Shown here piece after piece: positions 25,523-35,249 of a stretch of 58,219 nucleotides of DNA (position 1 is its first letter; the number at the start of each line of letters is the position of its first letter). The stretch spans positions 1-58,219 of the forward strand of contig JAICXB010000027.1 of NCBI GenBank assembly GCA_025980765.1, written 5' to 3'. The notes under the pieces are model-generated. The model was not told the origin of the DNA. It did not search any database and worked only from the letters and a program-made list of their open reading frames with translations. A program made the position numbers and the translations under genes. The stretch is from Terriglobales bacterium (GTDB taxonomy: Bacteria; Acidobacteriota; Terriglobia; Terriglobales; Acidobacteriaceae).

Positions 25523-28500
25523 ATGAGACTACATTTCTCTCTATTGCCTCTTGCCCTGCTCCTGGTTGGCGCAACGCTCAGCGCGGAGCAAAGGCCCGAA
25601 CTGTCCCGTAACGCGCGACTTGCGCAGATCGGACCGGAAACCGCTGTCACAACCTCCGATTCGAACCTGCCTGCGCGCACTGGCAACGCGAGTGTTCCGC
25701 GAATGTTCCGGCTCACCGGACAATTGCCACCGTCGACAGGACGAAGCATCGCACAACCCACTACCCGGCTGGTGACCTTCGCTTTGTACTCGCAGCAGGA
25801 AGGGGGAGAGCCGATTTGGAGCGAGACCCAGGTTGTCACTTTAGACGTGACCGGCCAGTACACGGTCACCTTGGGATCGACGGCACTGGCTGGCATTCCG
25901 GCCGACGTCTTCAGCTCCGGCGATGCGCGATGGCTGAGCATTACCGTCGAAGGCGAACCGCAACAGCCACGGCTGCTGCTGGTGAGTGTTCCGTATGCCT
26001 TGAAGGCCGAAGAAGCCGAAAAGCTGGGCGGTAAGGCTGCTTCAGAATTCGTCACAAAGAGTGACTTGCAGCAAGCTGTGCAGCAGTCAGCAACCAGCGC
26101 CGTACAGTCACAGATCAACTCGCGGCAAAGTGCCCAACCGGGATCGGGGAAAGTGCAGCCCGGCGGGCTGGACGATACTCGCCAGGCAAGTCTTTCGACG
26201 GCCAACGGCACCTTCATCACCCAGCAAGGTATGACCAGCGGAGGGGCCGCCAGTTTTTCTGACACTAGTGGCGGCGAAGTCGTCTTCGTGAATCAGAGCG
26301 GAACCGGCATGGGGCTGAACGCGGTCACTACCGGTACTGTCGCCGTCAACGGGATGGTATCTTCGGCAACGGGAGTTGGAGTCTACGGATCGGCATCGTC
26401 AACCGCGGGAACCGCCGCCGGAGTTCGCGGTGACACCGCAGCTTCGGGTGGCCAGGGCGTGATTGGATTTGCATCCTCAACCTCAGGCAGCACCGCCGGC
26501 GTTTCCGGACAAGCCGTGAGTGCGACCGGCACCGGCGTGCAGGGCCAAGCGTCAGGCAGCAGCGGCGTCGGCATACACGGAACCGCCTCATCGCCCACCG
26601 GCAGCGGAGTCGGCGTGATGGGCGAGACACTCAGCCCCTCCGGTACCGCCGGTCTATTCAATGTTTCACAATCGGGCGCCAAGATTCTGACCGGCAGCCT
26701 CAATGGCCAGCAGAAGTTCGCAGTCGACGCGCAAGGCAACGTTTCGGCTGCCGGCGGCTTTTCAGTAGCAGGTCCATTGCTCGCGCCAACACTCAAGCTG
26801 ACCGGCGGAGTGTACATTAACGGCAACCAGATCATTGACGGCCAGGGGAATTGGCTGGGAAACACGACTGGCTTAGCGGGTGCGACAGGTCCCGCCGGCC
26901 CGGCTGGACCACAGGGCCCCGCAGGACCAGTCGGTCCTACCGGTCCGCAGGGGCCGGTTGGTCCAAAAGGGGACACCGGCGCGACAGGTGCTATTGGGCC
27001 TCAGGGGCCGGCAGGTGCAGTTGGCGCAGTGGGTCCCGCAGGTCCCGCTGGGCCGATCGGATTATCGGGAGCGCCAGGACCGGTCGGACCACAAGGCGCG
27101 ACCGGCCTCACCGGGCCGCAAGGACCGGCTGGAGCAACCGGAGCCGCAGGGCCGGTGGGTCCGCAAGGCCCCGCAGGAGCATCTCCCTTTTCCCTGAATG
27201 GAACCAGCGCCTTCTACAATGCTGGGTTCCTAGGTATCGGCACCTCCTCTCCACTCCTCAATCTTGACGTGCGCGGCGACGAGGTGGTTTATGCAGGCAA
27301 TGCTGCATCGGCGCAGGGAGTAAACATCGTTCAACCGGTAGGCTCTCGCGGAGCCGGTCTGAACCTGCATGTCGGCGATGGCAGCTCGGCGCCTGGCGCA
27401 GCCACCCTCAAGGCATTCGTGCGAGTGCTCGGCGACAACAACGACTTCGTTATTGGGCGTTACAGCGGAGCAGAAATCGTATCGCTTCGGGTGAATTACA
27501 CGAGTGGCGATGTCATCGTTGCCGAGTCTACCGGCAACCTCGGAGTTGGGACCTTATCGCCACAAGCCAAGCTGGATGTAAACGGAGCGATCGCGGTTGG
27601 CGGTACCGTCGTCATCGACGCGAATGGGAATTGGCAAGGAAACCCCACAGGTCTGACCGGGCCTCAAGGTCCCGCAGGACCGCAAGGAGCGGTTGGACCC
27701 GCTGGGCCAATTGGTCCGCAAGGGCCAAAAGGGGACACGGGTGCTACCGGGGCAACTGGGCCCATTGGTCCGCAAGGGCCCGCGGGAGCTATCGGACCAA
27801 TCGGGCCTCAAGGAGTGAAGGGCGATACCGGTGCTACCGGTGCGCCTGGGCCGATCGGACCCGCCGGACCTCAGGGACCGGTTGGAGCTACCGGGCCAAT
27901 TGGACCCCAAGGACCGAAGGGTGACACCGGTGCTACCGGAGCAACTGGCGCGACTGGGCCGATCGGACCCGTCGGCCCGCAGGGACCAGCTGGAACTATT
28001 GGACCAATCGGACCCCAAGGACTCAAGGGCGATACCGGCGCTACGGGTGCGACTGGTCCCATCGGTCCGCAGGGACCGGCTGGAGCTACCGGACCAATCG
28101 GACCCCAAGGGCCGAAGGGCGACACCGGTGCTACCGGTGCGACTGGCGCAACTGGGCCGATCGGACCCGCTGGTCCGCAGGGGCCCGCTGGAGCTATCGG
28201 ACCAATCGGACCCCAAGGACCGAAGGGCGACACCGGTGCTACCGGTGCGACTGGCGCAACTGGGCCCATTGGTCCCATTGGTCCGCAAGGGCCCGCTGGA
28301 GATATCGGCCCAATCGGCCCTCAAGGACTCAAGGGGGACACCGGTGCTACCGGTGCAACTGGCGCAACTGGGCCGATCGGGCCCGCAGGACCTCAGGGTC
28401 CTGCTGGGGCTACAGGACCAACCGGACCCCAAGGACTGAAGGGCGACACCGGTGCTTCCGGTGCGACTGGCGCAACTGGGCCCATTGGTCCCATTGGTCC

Positions 28501-28924
28501 GCAAGGGCCCGCTGGAGATATCGGCCCAATCGGCCCTCAAGGACTGAAGGGTGACACCGGTGCCACCGGGGCAACTGGCCCAATCGGCCCCGCGGGCCCA
28601 CAAGGCGACATCGGGCCCCAAGGCCCAAAAGGGGACACCGGAGCTACAGGAGCTGTCGGGCCGCAAGGACCTGCGGGACCAGTTGGGCCCGCCGGACCAC
28701 AGGGACCGATTGGGCCAGTAGGTCCACAGGGAATACAGGGCCCTGCTGGCCCCGACTTCCCCACCGGAGCAGTGATTTCTCTGCTGGCTGGACACAATCC
28801 GCCCGACGGATTCCTGCTGCTGGGGACGCAAACGCTCACAATTCGTCCACCCTGCTCACAAGGCAAGGACGACGATGATTGCGGCGTGACTCACGTGACC
28901 GTCAACGTGTATGTAAAGCAGTAG
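25523..28924 (+). CDS. Secreted collagen-like repeat protein
   Basis: A 1133-residue exported protein. A signal peptide ([20 protein letters not shown]) precedes an N-terminal domain whose [24 protein letters not shown] segment recurs in acidobacterial surface proteins as I remember them. Then come Ala/Gly/Ser/Thr-rich [11 protein letters not shown] beta repeats (about 230-400). A first Gly-X-Y block covers about 453-553. A globular insert (554-708) contains [18 protein letters not shown] and [18 protein letters not shown], phage tail-fibre-like phrases. A second, longer Gly-X-Y block covers about 709-1078, with a 36-residue period around [20 protein letters not shown]. The C-terminal 55 residues include an acidic KDDDDCG with a Cys pair. 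It probably forms a trimeric extracellular fibre. No Shine-Dalgarno sequence is clear. Confidence 0.88.
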   Translation: MRLHFSLLPLALLLVGATLSAEQRPELSRNARLAQIGPETAVTTSDSNLPARTGNASVPRMFRLTGQLPPSTGRSIAQPTTRLVTFALYSQQEGGEPIWSETQVVTLDVTGQYTVTLGSTALAGIPADVFSSGDARWLSITVEGEPQQPRLLLVSVPYALKAEEAEKLGGKAASEFVTKSDLQQAVQQSATSAVQSQINSRQSAQPGSGKVQPGGLDDTRQASLSTANGTFITQQGMTSGGAASFSDTSGGEVVFVNQSGTGMGLNAVTTGTVAVNGMVSSATGVGVYGSASSTAGTAAGVRGDTAASGGQGVIGFASSTSGSTAGVSGQAVSATGTGVQGQASGSSGVGIHGTASSPTGSGVGVMGETLSPSGTAGLFNVSQSGAKILTGSLNGQQKFAVDAQGNVSAAGGFSVAGPLLAPTLKLTGGVYINGNQIIDGQGNWLGNTTGLAGATGPAGPAGPQGPAGPVGPTGPQGPVGPKGDTGATGAIGPQGPAGAVGAVGPAGPAGPIGLSGAPGPVGPQGATGLTGPQGPAGATGAAGPVGPQGPAGASPFSLNGTSAFYNAGFLGIGTSSPLLNLDVRGDEVVYAGNAASAQGVNIVQPVGSRGAGLNLHVGDGSSAPGAATLKAFVRVLGDNNDFVIGRYSGAEIVSLRVNYTSGDVIVAESTGNLGVGTLSPQAKLDVNGAIAVGGTVVIDANGNWQGNPTGLTGPQGPAGPQGAVGPAGPIGPQGPKGDTGATGATGPIGPQGPAGAIGPIGPQGVKGDTGATGAPGPIGPAGPQGPVGATGPIGPQGPKGDTGATGATGATGPIGPVGPQGPAGTIGPIGPQGLKGDTGATGATGPIGPQGPAGATGPIGPQGPKGDTGATGATGATGPIGPAGPQGPAGAIGPIGPQGPKGDTGATGATGATGPIGPIGPQGPAGDIGPIGPQGLKGDTGATGATGATGPIGPAGPQGPAGATGPTGPQGLKGDTGASGATGATGPIGPIGPQGPAGDIGPIGPQGLKGDTGATGATGPIGPAGPQGDIGPQGPKGDTGATGAVGPQGPAGPVGPAGPQGPIGPVGPQGIQGPAGPDFPTGAVISLLAGHNPPDGFLLLGTQTLTIRPPCSQGKDDDDCGVTHVTVNVYVKQ
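27652..28757 (+). repeat. Tandem repeats encoding the second collagen-like block
   Basis: Units of about 108 bp, with shorter variants, encode the [20 protein letters not shown] module. Several copies are almost identical at the DNA level, for example around 28100-28260, indicating recent unit duplication. Copy-number change between strains is likely, and assembly collapse is possible. A long open frame on the opposite strand is a by-product of the repeat. Confidence 0.85.
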
Positions 28925-29276
28925 CAGACAAAACTGTTCGAGGCGCCTGTGGTACTGGCAATTCTGTCCGGTTGCGCCTCGTGAAACCCGGCGGGGCGGC
29001 TATGCCACAGCTTTTTTGCGCCACGGGTTTTCCAGTCCTGGTTTTTTGACTGGGACCTAGTGGCAGGGGCTAGCTCTCTCTCACAGCTGGAGCCCAAGCT
29101 CGCAGTAGCTAAGTGCTGGATCCCAGTTCTGCCCCACTTAAATCTGTTTTTCATCATCCCGTCGCATCTCGGCGCAAGCAGAGCAATTCATCCAGTTCGA
29201 TTCACAGAAAGTTGCAGGCAGCGCAATTCCTGGCAGCTCTCATCTACTCCCATGAAGCTTTCCTGGAGGATGGTTA
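28925..29276. other. Intergenic region with hairpins, no gene
   Basis: CGAGGCGC (28939-28946) pairs with GCGCCTCG (28974-28981) just after the collagen-like stop. CCAGTC and GACTGG near 29030-29055 flank a T6 run. Either could end transcription, but neither has the classic stem then U-tract layout. Nothing else is recognised before the antiporter start. Confidence 0.4.
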
Positions 29277-30590
29277 GTGTCGAGCGCGGAATTCGGTTCT
29301 TTTACCCTGGCCCTGTTTGCTCTTATCGGATTAGCCCATTTCCTTGGTTACATTTTCACGCGCCTTCGACAGCCTCGAGTTGTGGGAGAGATCGTTGCCG
29401 GCATCGTACTGGGGCCGGCAATTCTTGGGCACTTTGCTCCCGCGATTTCTTCTGCCATCTTCCCGACCGGGACGAACGGCGCAGGCAGCAAGGATCAAGT
29501 GGTGCTCGGGTTTCTATACAATCTCGGGCTCCTCCTCTTAATGTTCGCGTCGGGTGCGGAAACGAAGGGGCTGTTCAACAAGAACGATCGCCGCGAAGTG
29601 AGCTGGCTGGGAATCATTGGGACCGGCTTGCCGTTCGTCCTGGCTTTGCTTTGCGCCCCGCTGATTCCACTTGGGCCGCTCATGGGGAGCGCCGGACAAC
29701 GTACCGCGCTGCTGCTGGTCGTAAGCATTGCCATGGCAGTAACGTCGATTCCGGTGATCTCCAAAATCCTCCACGATCTGGACATTATGCACACGCGCTT
29801 TGCCCGCCTGATTCTGGGCGTCGCTGTCATGGAAGACATCGTTCTCTGGGCAGTGCTGGCGATTGCTACCGCCCTGGCCAAAGCGGGATCGATTCCGCAC
29901 CAGAAGATCGTGGTTCACGTTGCCGCCTGCATCGCGTATTTCGTCATCGGGCTTACCATCATGCCTCGGCTTCTACGACGGCTGAGCGAAACCCGGCTCA
30001 ATGTGCTGGCTAAGGCTTCTCCCATCGGATACGTCATTGTCGTGCTGCTGGCCTACGCAGCGGTGGCGGCTGCATTTGATGTCAGCCTGGTCTTTGCAGC
30101 TTTCCTCGCCGGCTTTGCTGTGGTTTCGCACATGAATGCTTTTGAGGAAGCCGTGAGTACCATCGGAAAAGTTTCCTTTGCGGTGTTCATCCCGGTGTAT
30201 TTTGCCGTCGTGGGGTACAAGCTAGATCTTACAAAGACGTTCTCCCTCACGATGTTGGCGGCATTCCTGACTATTGGCTGCGTAGCCAAACTACTTTCAG
30301 CCGGAATGGGAGCGCGGCTGGCCGGGTTCAACTGGAATGACTCAGTAAACCTTTCCATGGCCCTGAACGCGCGCGGCGGACCGGGCATCGTGCTGGCCAG
30401 CGTTGCCTACGAGGCCAATATCATCAATGCTGCGTTCTATACCACCCTGGTGCTGTTCGCGATTCTCACTTCGCAGGTCGCGGGAGCGTGGCTCGACTAT
30501 GTGCTCCATAAAGGGAAACCCCTGCTTTCAGGGCAACGGGGTGAGGCGACAGCAACGCAGACCACATCTACGCCGGCGCTCGCGGCATGA
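29277..30590 (+). CDS. Kef-type cation:proton antiporter (CPA2 family)
   Basis: A 437-residue inner-membrane transporter with about 12-13 hydrophobic segments. Conserved features are RLRQPRVVGEIVAGIVLGPAILG near the N-terminus, TSIPVISKILHDLDIMHTRFARLILGVAVMEDIVLW (the E-D pair in the ion-binding helix), and NARGGPGIVLASVAYE near the C-terminus. There is no C-terminal TrkA-N or KefC-like domain. The start is GTG at 29277, supported by GGAGGA at 29265-29270 with 6-nt spacing. It would exchange Na+ or K+ for protons. A second antiporter of the same broad family with a DD motif is at 47883-49082. Confidence 0.9.
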   Translation: MSSAEFGSFTLALFALIGLAHFLGYIFTRLRQPRVVGEIVAGIVLGPAILGHFAPAISSAIFPTGTNGAGSKDQVVLGFLYNLGLLLLMFASGAETKGLFNKNDRREVSWLGIIGTGLPFVLALLCAPLIPLGPLMGSAGQRTALLLVVSIAMAVTSIPVISKILHDLDIMHTRFARLILGVAVMEDIVLWAVLAIATALAKAGSIPHQKIVVHVAACIAYFVIGLTIMPRLLRRLSETRLNVLAKASPIGYVIVVLLAYAAVAAAFDVSLVFAAFLAGFAVVSHMNAFEEAVSTIGKVSFAVFIPVYFAVVGYKLDLTKTFSLTMLAAFLTIGCVAKLLSAGMGARLAGFNWNDSVNLSMALNARGGPGIVLASVAYEANIINAAFYTTLVLFAILTSQVAGAWLDYVLHKGKPLLSGQRGEATATQTTSTPALAA

Positions 30591-30694
30591 GCGCATAAGC
30601 AAAAGGAGAACCGCCGTTTCTGGGAGCGCAGATGGGCGGTTCCCGGCCGCAATCAGTGTCCCTTGTAAACTGCTGAGAATTCCTGTTTCTCAAG

Positions 30695-30713
30695 GTTGAC
30701 ATCTGCCGTCAAC
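30695..30713 (+). promoter_or_regulatory. Inverted repeat with -35-like TTGACA upstream of REC-GAF gene
   Basis: GTTGAC (30695-30700) and GTCAAC (30708-30713) form 6-bp arms around ATCTGCC. The left arm contains a perfect -35 hexamer, TTGACA, at 30696-30701. No good -10 lies at 17 bp (CAACGT). A regulator site overlapping a weak promoter would fit, but the call is tentative. Confidence 0.3.
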
Positions 30714-30756
30714 ACTGCCAACGTACTAGCCACGGGACGAATTTGTCCCTCCTTCC

Positions 30757-31641
30757 ATGGCTGCACCAACAATTGTGCTCATCGATTACGACGAAGCCGT
30801 GCTTGCAGCAAATAGTGAGGCGCTACAATCCCGTGGATATCAGGTACATACGGCTTGTGATGGCGCAGAAGGACTGAAAGCGGCGGTTGAGCAGCGTCCC
30901 GGAATCGTGGTGCTCGATCTCGTCCTGCAGCGGATGCCCGGGCTTCAGGTTTGCGAAGCAATCAAGAAGAACCCGCAACTGGGTCACACGAAAGTGATCG
31001 TTGCGCCCTCGCCCACTTTTCACATCGATCTCAAGAAGGCGCGCAATCTGGGAGCAGTTTCATTCCTGAACAAGCCTTACCAGCCGGAAGATCTCGTACG
31101 GGCAATTGCTTCGGTGGAAGCTATGCCGCTTCCCGAGAACGAGGCGAAGCGCGTCGCCACGCTACACGGCTACGACATCCTGGATTCTGCTCCGGAAAAA
31201 GCATTTGACGACCTGGCAAAACTTGCCGCCATCATCTGCGATGTGCCCGGCGCGATGATCACCTTCATCGACTCGGAACGGCAATGGTTCAAGTCGAACA
31301 TCGGCTTCATGGCCAATGACGTTCCGCGCGAGATGTCGTTCTGCGCACACGCGATCATGCATCAGGATGTAATGGTGGTCGAGGATGCGGAAAAAGATGA
31401 ACGCTTTGCCGGCAACCCGCTGGTCACTTCGGGACCGCAGATTCGCTTCTACGCGGGTTCGCCTTTGATCGCGCCTACCGGCGAGGCTTTGGGTACCGTT
31501 TGCGTGATCGATCACAAGCCGCGCGTCATCAATGAGAACCAGAAAACCGCTCTGAAGCTGCTTGCCAATCAGGTGCAGGTGCTGCTCGAATGGCGGCGCT
31601 ACATGAACCGCGCCAAGAGTTCTAGTGCGGGCGGAAAATAG
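30757..31641 (+). CDS. Response regulator with REC and GAF domains
   Basis: A 294-residue cytoplasmic signalling protein. The REC domain (about 5-125) has the acidic pair in IVLIDYDEAV (Asp10, Asp12), the phosphoacceptor Asp in GIVVLDLVLQRMPG (about 54) and Lys in FLNKPYQPEDL. The usual Thr/Ser position reads VAPSPTF. The GAF domain (about 150-285) has FDDLAKLAAIICDVPGAMITFID, EMSFCAHAI and RFYAGSPLIAPTGEALGTVCVID, the type found in many sensor kinases. There is no output domain such as a helix-turn-helix or GGDEF, so it probably acts by protein contact. No histidine kinase is adjacent. Confidence 0.9.
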   Translation: MAAPTIVLIDYDEAVLAANSEALQSRGYQVHTACDGAEGLKAAVEQRPGIVVLDLVLQRMPGLQVCEAIKKNPQLGHTKVIVAPSPTFHIDLKKARNLGAVSFLNKPYQPEDLVRAIASVEAMPLPENEAKRVATLHGYDILDSAPEKAFDDLAKLAAIICDVPGAMITFIDSERQWFKSNIGFMANDVPREMSFCAHAIMHQDVMVVEDAEKDERFAGNPLVTSGPQIRFYAGSPLIAPTGEALGTVCVIDHKPRVINENQKTALKLLANQVQVLLEWRRYMNRAKSSSAGGK

Positions 31642-31768
31642 ATCTGGGCTCCGACTGGGGATTCGCCATCCAAAATTGCTCTAGCTCCTGCTATTAGCGG
31701 AACTTGGCAGCTAGTTTGCGCCCCATTCAAACGCTGTAGTAGGATTCGCCGTTCGAGGAGAGAACGGA

Positions 31769-31966
31769 ATGAGCAACGTTGAGCGACTCGCGAAAGCCGG
31801 TTTGATTCACAAAAAAGAAAAATTAGCCGACCACGAGAAGCAGATGGTCGAGAGCTTCTCCAAAGAAGAAGTCGACGCTCTGATCAGCGTCAAAGCGAAA
31901 ATCAAAGAAGAGTTCATAAAGAAGCACGCCCACGGCGACTCACCCACAGTCGGCATCGTTTTTTAG
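31769..31966 (+). CDS. Small helical protein of unknown function
   Basis: A 65-residue protein with charged, helix-forming sequence (LAKAGLIHKKEKLADHEKQM, then FSKEEVDALISVKAKIKEEF) and a short C-terminal tail HGDSPTVGIVF. There is no Cys, signal peptide or membrane span. The ATG at 31769 has GAGGAGAG upstream. It lies 50 bp before a heme-oxygenase-like oxidase gene and probably shares its operon. A helical leader-like region with a short hydrophobic tail, next to an oxidase, resembles small substrate proteins of modifying enzymes, but no family could be named. It could equally be a regulator or subunit. Confidence 0.7.
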   Translation: MSNVERLAKAGLIHKKEKLADHEKQMVESFSKEEVDALISVKAKIKEEFIKKHAHGDSPTVGIVF

Positions 31967-32016
31967 CGCAAATCCCGCTCGCATCAGTCGGGTAAAATCG
32001 AAGTTGTGTCTCGACC

Positions 32017-32748
32017 ATGTCGATCTCCCCTGCCCACTCCATATCTGGCGTGAGCCACAGTCGGCGTTTACGCGAGAAGATAGATTTTGCGCGCGTGTCG
32101 CTGGATGCTGCCGCATTCGCGCTCTGGAACCATCCTCGCCTGCCTGAGCTCTACCCGGAATTCCTGTTTCGGAACCATGCGGTTATTCGCGCCAGCGTAC
32201 CCCTGATGCAGGCGGCGGCGGACGTTTGCGAATCCCGCAAAAGTTCCGACCCGCTGTCGGCGGGGATGTTTGAATATCTCAGCCATCACATCCCGGAAGA
32301 AATGCACCACGACGACTGGGTGCTGGAGGACCTGGAGGTTTTGGGTTTCGACCGGAAGAAGGTCATGGCCCGCGTTCCGCCTCCATCGGTGGCGCGGCTG
32401 GTGGGCTCGCAGTATTACTGGATTCGGCATGTTCATCCCGTGGCTTTACTGGGATTCATCGCTGTCCTCGAAGGCACACCGCCGGATGTGAACTTTTTTG
32501 AGCAGACTGCCGACCGTGCGCAATTGCCGCGCAGCGCATTCAGCAATCTGCTGCGCCACGGCAAACTTGATCCACGCCATCGCGACGACCTCGACCATGC
32601 GCTCGATGGTTTCCCATTATCGGAAAATGACCACTCCTTGCTCGGCGTCAGCGCCTTTGAAACAATTCACTTGCTTGCTGTCGTCGTGCAGGAAGCGCTC
32701 GATATGTTTCCCGCTTTGGCGCGGGCGGCTGCGGTTCCCCTGCCATGA
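32017..32748 (+). CDS. Heme-oxygenase-like diiron oxidase (HDO) candidate
   Basis: A 243-residue, mostly helical cytoplasmic protein. Potential metal ligands fit the HDO superfamily layout (UndA, CADD and related enzymes): E95-x2-H98 in HHIPEEMHHDDW, E152 in GFIAVLEG, and H181-x3-D185-x2-H188 in RHGKLDPRHRDD. The spacing E-x2-H, about 54 residues to the Glu, and H-x3-D-x2-H matches what I know of that family. Such enzymes oxidise fatty acids, amino acids or peptides with O2. The substrate here is unknown. The stop overlaps the downstream kinase gene by 4 bp (ATGA). TenA/PqqC-like proteins are the main alternative. Confidence 0.75.
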   Translation: MSISPAHSISGVSHSRRLREKIDFARVSLDAAAFALWNHPRLPELYPEFLFRNHAVIRASVPLMQAAADVCESRKSSDPLSAGMFEYLSHHIPEEMHHDDWVLEDLEVLGFDRKKVMARVPPPSVARLVGSQYYWIRHVHPVALLGFIAVLEGTPPDVNFFEQTADRAQLPRSAFSNLLRHGKLDPRHRDDLDHALDGFPLSENDHSLLGVSAFETIHLLAVVVQEALDMFPALARAAAVPLP

Positions 32749-34970
32749 AGGGGAAGACCATCTCGCATTACGAGATTTTGGAAGAGCTGGGTCATGGCGC
32801 GATGGGAACCGTCTACAAGGCGCGCGACCCCCGCCTCGACCGCCTGCTGGCCATCAAGTTTATTTCCCGCGAAGTGGCTTCCGATACCGAGAAGAAATTG
32901 CGCTTCGTGCGCGAGGCCCGCGCCGCTTCCGCCCTCGATCATTCCAACATCTGTACCGTATTCGAACTCGGCGAGACCAATGAAGGTGATTTGTTCATCG
33001 CCATGGCCTACTGCCCGGGCAAGAACCTGCGCACGCGGATGAATGAAGGACCGCTGCCGGTGGCCGAAGCTGTGCACATCGCCACGCAAATCGCGGAGGG
33101 CTTGGCGCGCGCGCACCAGGTTGGCATCGTCCATCGTGACATTAAGCCGGCGAACATCATGCTCACCGCTGACGGCGGGGTAAAGATCGTGGATTTTGGT
33201 CTGGCTAAGCTTCCAAACGACATGGACATTACCCATGCCGGCGGTTTTCTCGGCACCGCTGCTTACAGCTCCCCAGAACAGTTGCGCGGCGAGTCCCTGG
33301 ATATGCGCACCGACGTGTGGTCCTGGGGGGTGGTGACATACGAAATGCTGGCCGGCCAGAAGCCGTTTGCGACCATGGCCGACATCGTGGCCAAGTCGCC
33401 GACGCCGCTGACCCACTTGCGCTCGGATATCCCAGTGGAAATCGACCGAGTGGTGCTCCGGGCCCTGCAAAAGAAGCGTTCAGACCGCTGGAAGAGTGCC
33501 GAGGAGATTGCGGCCAGTCTGAAGACGCATTCCGCGCCCCCGGCAGCCAGCAACGGAAATCACGGCGCTTCCTTGGCGGTCTTGCCCTTCGTCAATTTAA
33601 GTCCTGAGCCGGATAGCGAGTACTTCAGCGATGGCCTTACCGAAGAACTCATCCACGCGCTTTCTCAATTGCAGAATTTGCGCGTAGTCTCCCGTACTTC
33701 TGCCTTCGAGTTCAAAGGCAAGACCCAGGACATACGTAGCATCGGCGATCAACTCAACGTCGCCTCAATCGTTGAGGGCAGCGTGCGCAGGCACGGAGAG
33801 AAACTGCGCGTCAGCGCGCAATTAGTCAACGTCTCTGACGGCTACTGCCTGTGGTCGCAGCGTTTCGACCGCGAGTTGAAAGATGTTTTCGCCGTGCAGG
33901 ACGAGATCGCACAAACCATCGCCGACACGCTGAAGATCAGGCTCGAAACCGATCCGCAATCCGCACTGGTGCGTCCGCGCACCGAAAATATTCGCGCCTA
34001 TGACCTTTATCTGCGCGGACGATTTCAATGGAACAAACGCTCGCCAGAAGGCTTTCAGCGGGCTCTCGAATATTTTCAGGCCGCGCTGGCGGAGGACCCG
34101 AATTTTGGCCCGGCCCATTCTGGGATTGCCGACTACCACATCGGAGTCTCGATGTGGGGGCTGGAAACTCCCGCAGAGGCCTGGCCCAAAGCCAAAGAAG
34201 GGGCAACCAAGGCGCTCATCGCCGATGAAACGCTGGCCGAAGCGCATGCCTCCATGGGCACCATTCGCATGTGGAACGAGTGGCGCTGGCGCGAGGCGGA
34301 GCGCGAGTTTCTGCGCGCCATTGAATTGAATCCCGGACACCCCAACGCGCACGTGCAATACAACATCCTGCTCGTCCAGACCGGACGATTCGATGAGGCG
34401 GAGCGCGAAATTCGTGCCGCAATGGAAGCCGATCCGCTTTCCATTCCCATGAATTCCTATCTCGCTGGTGTTTACCATTACCGGCGCGATTACGATCGTT
34501 CGTTGGAAATTTGCCGGCAGGCACTCGAGCTCAGTCCAGACGACATCGAACTCCACGTGGTGGTGGGACTTAACTACGAGCAGAAGAAGATGTATGCGGA
34601 GGCCATTCAGGAGATCGAGTTGGCGCTCAAGCTGGCAGAAAATAATCCGCTGATCTGGGGACCACTGGGCTCGTGCTGCGCCGCGGCCGGCGATCGTGAC
34701 CGCGCGCTTTCTTTGCTGGCGCAAATCGAGGAACTGTCGAAGTCTGCTTATGTCGCCTACATAACCCCGGCCATGATCTGTCTGGCATTGCAAGATTATG
34801 ATCGCGCCTTCGATTGGCTGGAAAAAGCGGCTGATGCCCGCGAGGTTCTATTGTGTTATCTGGCCGTCGGCCCAATCTATGACGGGATCCGCAACCATCC
34901 CCGATATCTGCCACTGCTGAATCGCATCGGATTGGCGTCTCATTCCGAGGCTACGTCGATGACGGAATAG
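32745..34970 (+). CDS. Ser/Thr protein kinase with TolB-like and TPR domains
   Basis: A 741-residue protein. The kinase domain (about 9-265) has the Gly-rich loop LGHGAMGTVYKARD, ATP-binding Lys in LAIKFI, catalytic HRDIKPANIM, DFGLAK and SSPEQLRG. Next comes a TolB/FlgO-like segment (about 280-410: SLAVLPFVNLSPEPDSEYFSDGLTEELIHAL...GSVRRHGEKLRVSAQLV), known from TPR-containing adenylate-cyclase/kinase fusions. The C-terminal half holds TPR-like helices (LYLRGRFQWNKRSPEGFQRALEYF onwards). No transmembrane span is evident between kinase and TPRs. The ATG overlaps the oxidase gene, so the kinase belongs to that operon and may phosphorylate or sense it. Confidence 0.93.
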   Translation: MKGKTISHYEILEELGHGAMGTVYKARDPRLDRLLAIKFISREVASDTEKKLRFVREARAASALDHSNICTVFELGETNEGDLFIAMAYCPGKNLRTRMNEGPLPVAEAVHIATQIAEGLARAHQVGIVHRDIKPANIMLTADGGVKIVDFGLAKLPNDMDITHAGGFLGTAAYSSPEQLRGESLDMRTDVWSWGVVTYEMLAGQKPFATMADIVAKSPTPLTHLRSDIPVEIDRVVLRALQKKRSDRWKSAEEIAASLKTHSAPPAASNGNHGASLAVLPFVNLSPEPDSEYFSDGLTEELIHALSQLQNLRVVSRTSAFEFKGKTQDIRSIGDQLNVASIVEGSVRRHGEKLRVSAQLVNVSDGYCLWSQRFDRELKDVFAVQDEIAQTIADTLKIRLETDPQSALVRPRTENIRAYDLYLRGRFQWNKRSPEGFQRALEYFQAALAEDPNFGPAHSGIADYHIGVSMWGLETPAEAWPKAKEGATKALIADETLAEAHASMGTIRMWNEWRWREAEREFLRAIELNPGHPNAHVQYNILLVQTGRFDEAEREIRAAMEADPLSIPMNSYLAGVYHYRRDYDRSLEICRQALELSPDDIELHVVVGLNYEQKKMYAEAIQEIELALKLAENNPLIWGPLGSCCAAAGDRDRALSLLAQIEELSKSAYVAYITPAMICLALQDYDRAFDWLEKAADAREVLLCYLAVGPIYDGIRNHPRYLPLLNRIGLASHSEATSMTE

Positions 34971-35129
34971 CTACTGGCTACTGGCTACTGGCTGCTGGCT
35001 GCTGGCTGCTGGCTGCTGGCTGCTGGCTGCTGGCTAAAGGCTAAAGGCAACTTCAAACATCAAATTTCTTGGTTTTGTTGTTGCTGTTGGTTTTGAGCTA
35101 GCAGCCAGTAGCTAGCAGCCAGCAGCTAA
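34969..35129. repeat. Inverted-arm repeat, family C, copy 1, with perfect heptamer array
   Basis: The left arm (34969-35047) starts at the kinase stop codon itself (TAGCTACTGGCTACTGG). It contains six perfect tandem copies of GGCTGCT at 34990-35031. The right arm (35096-35129) carries the complementary AGCAGCCAGTAGC units. The stem could terminate or stabilise the kinase mRNA, and the heptamer array is prone to length change by slippage. Confidence 0.8.
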
Positions 35130-35249
35130 GTTACCAAAGTCGCTGTCCCTTCCGCAGTGTTGGCTGCTTTCGTCATCTACCCCCTCCTGCCCGCCAATGG
35201 CACAGTAGTCGCGCCCCTTCCCCAAACTTGAGTTCCACCGGAGGATACA

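Noticed and set aside
27554..28831. 425-codon open frame opposite the collagen-like repeats
   Set aside because: The Gly-X-Y codon repetition makes the complement open as Ser/Arg/Gly repeats. No start or ribosome-binding support was found.
34990..35031. CRISPR-like array
   Set aside because: The 7-bp units are contiguous without spacers and no cas genes are present; it is a simple tandem repeat.
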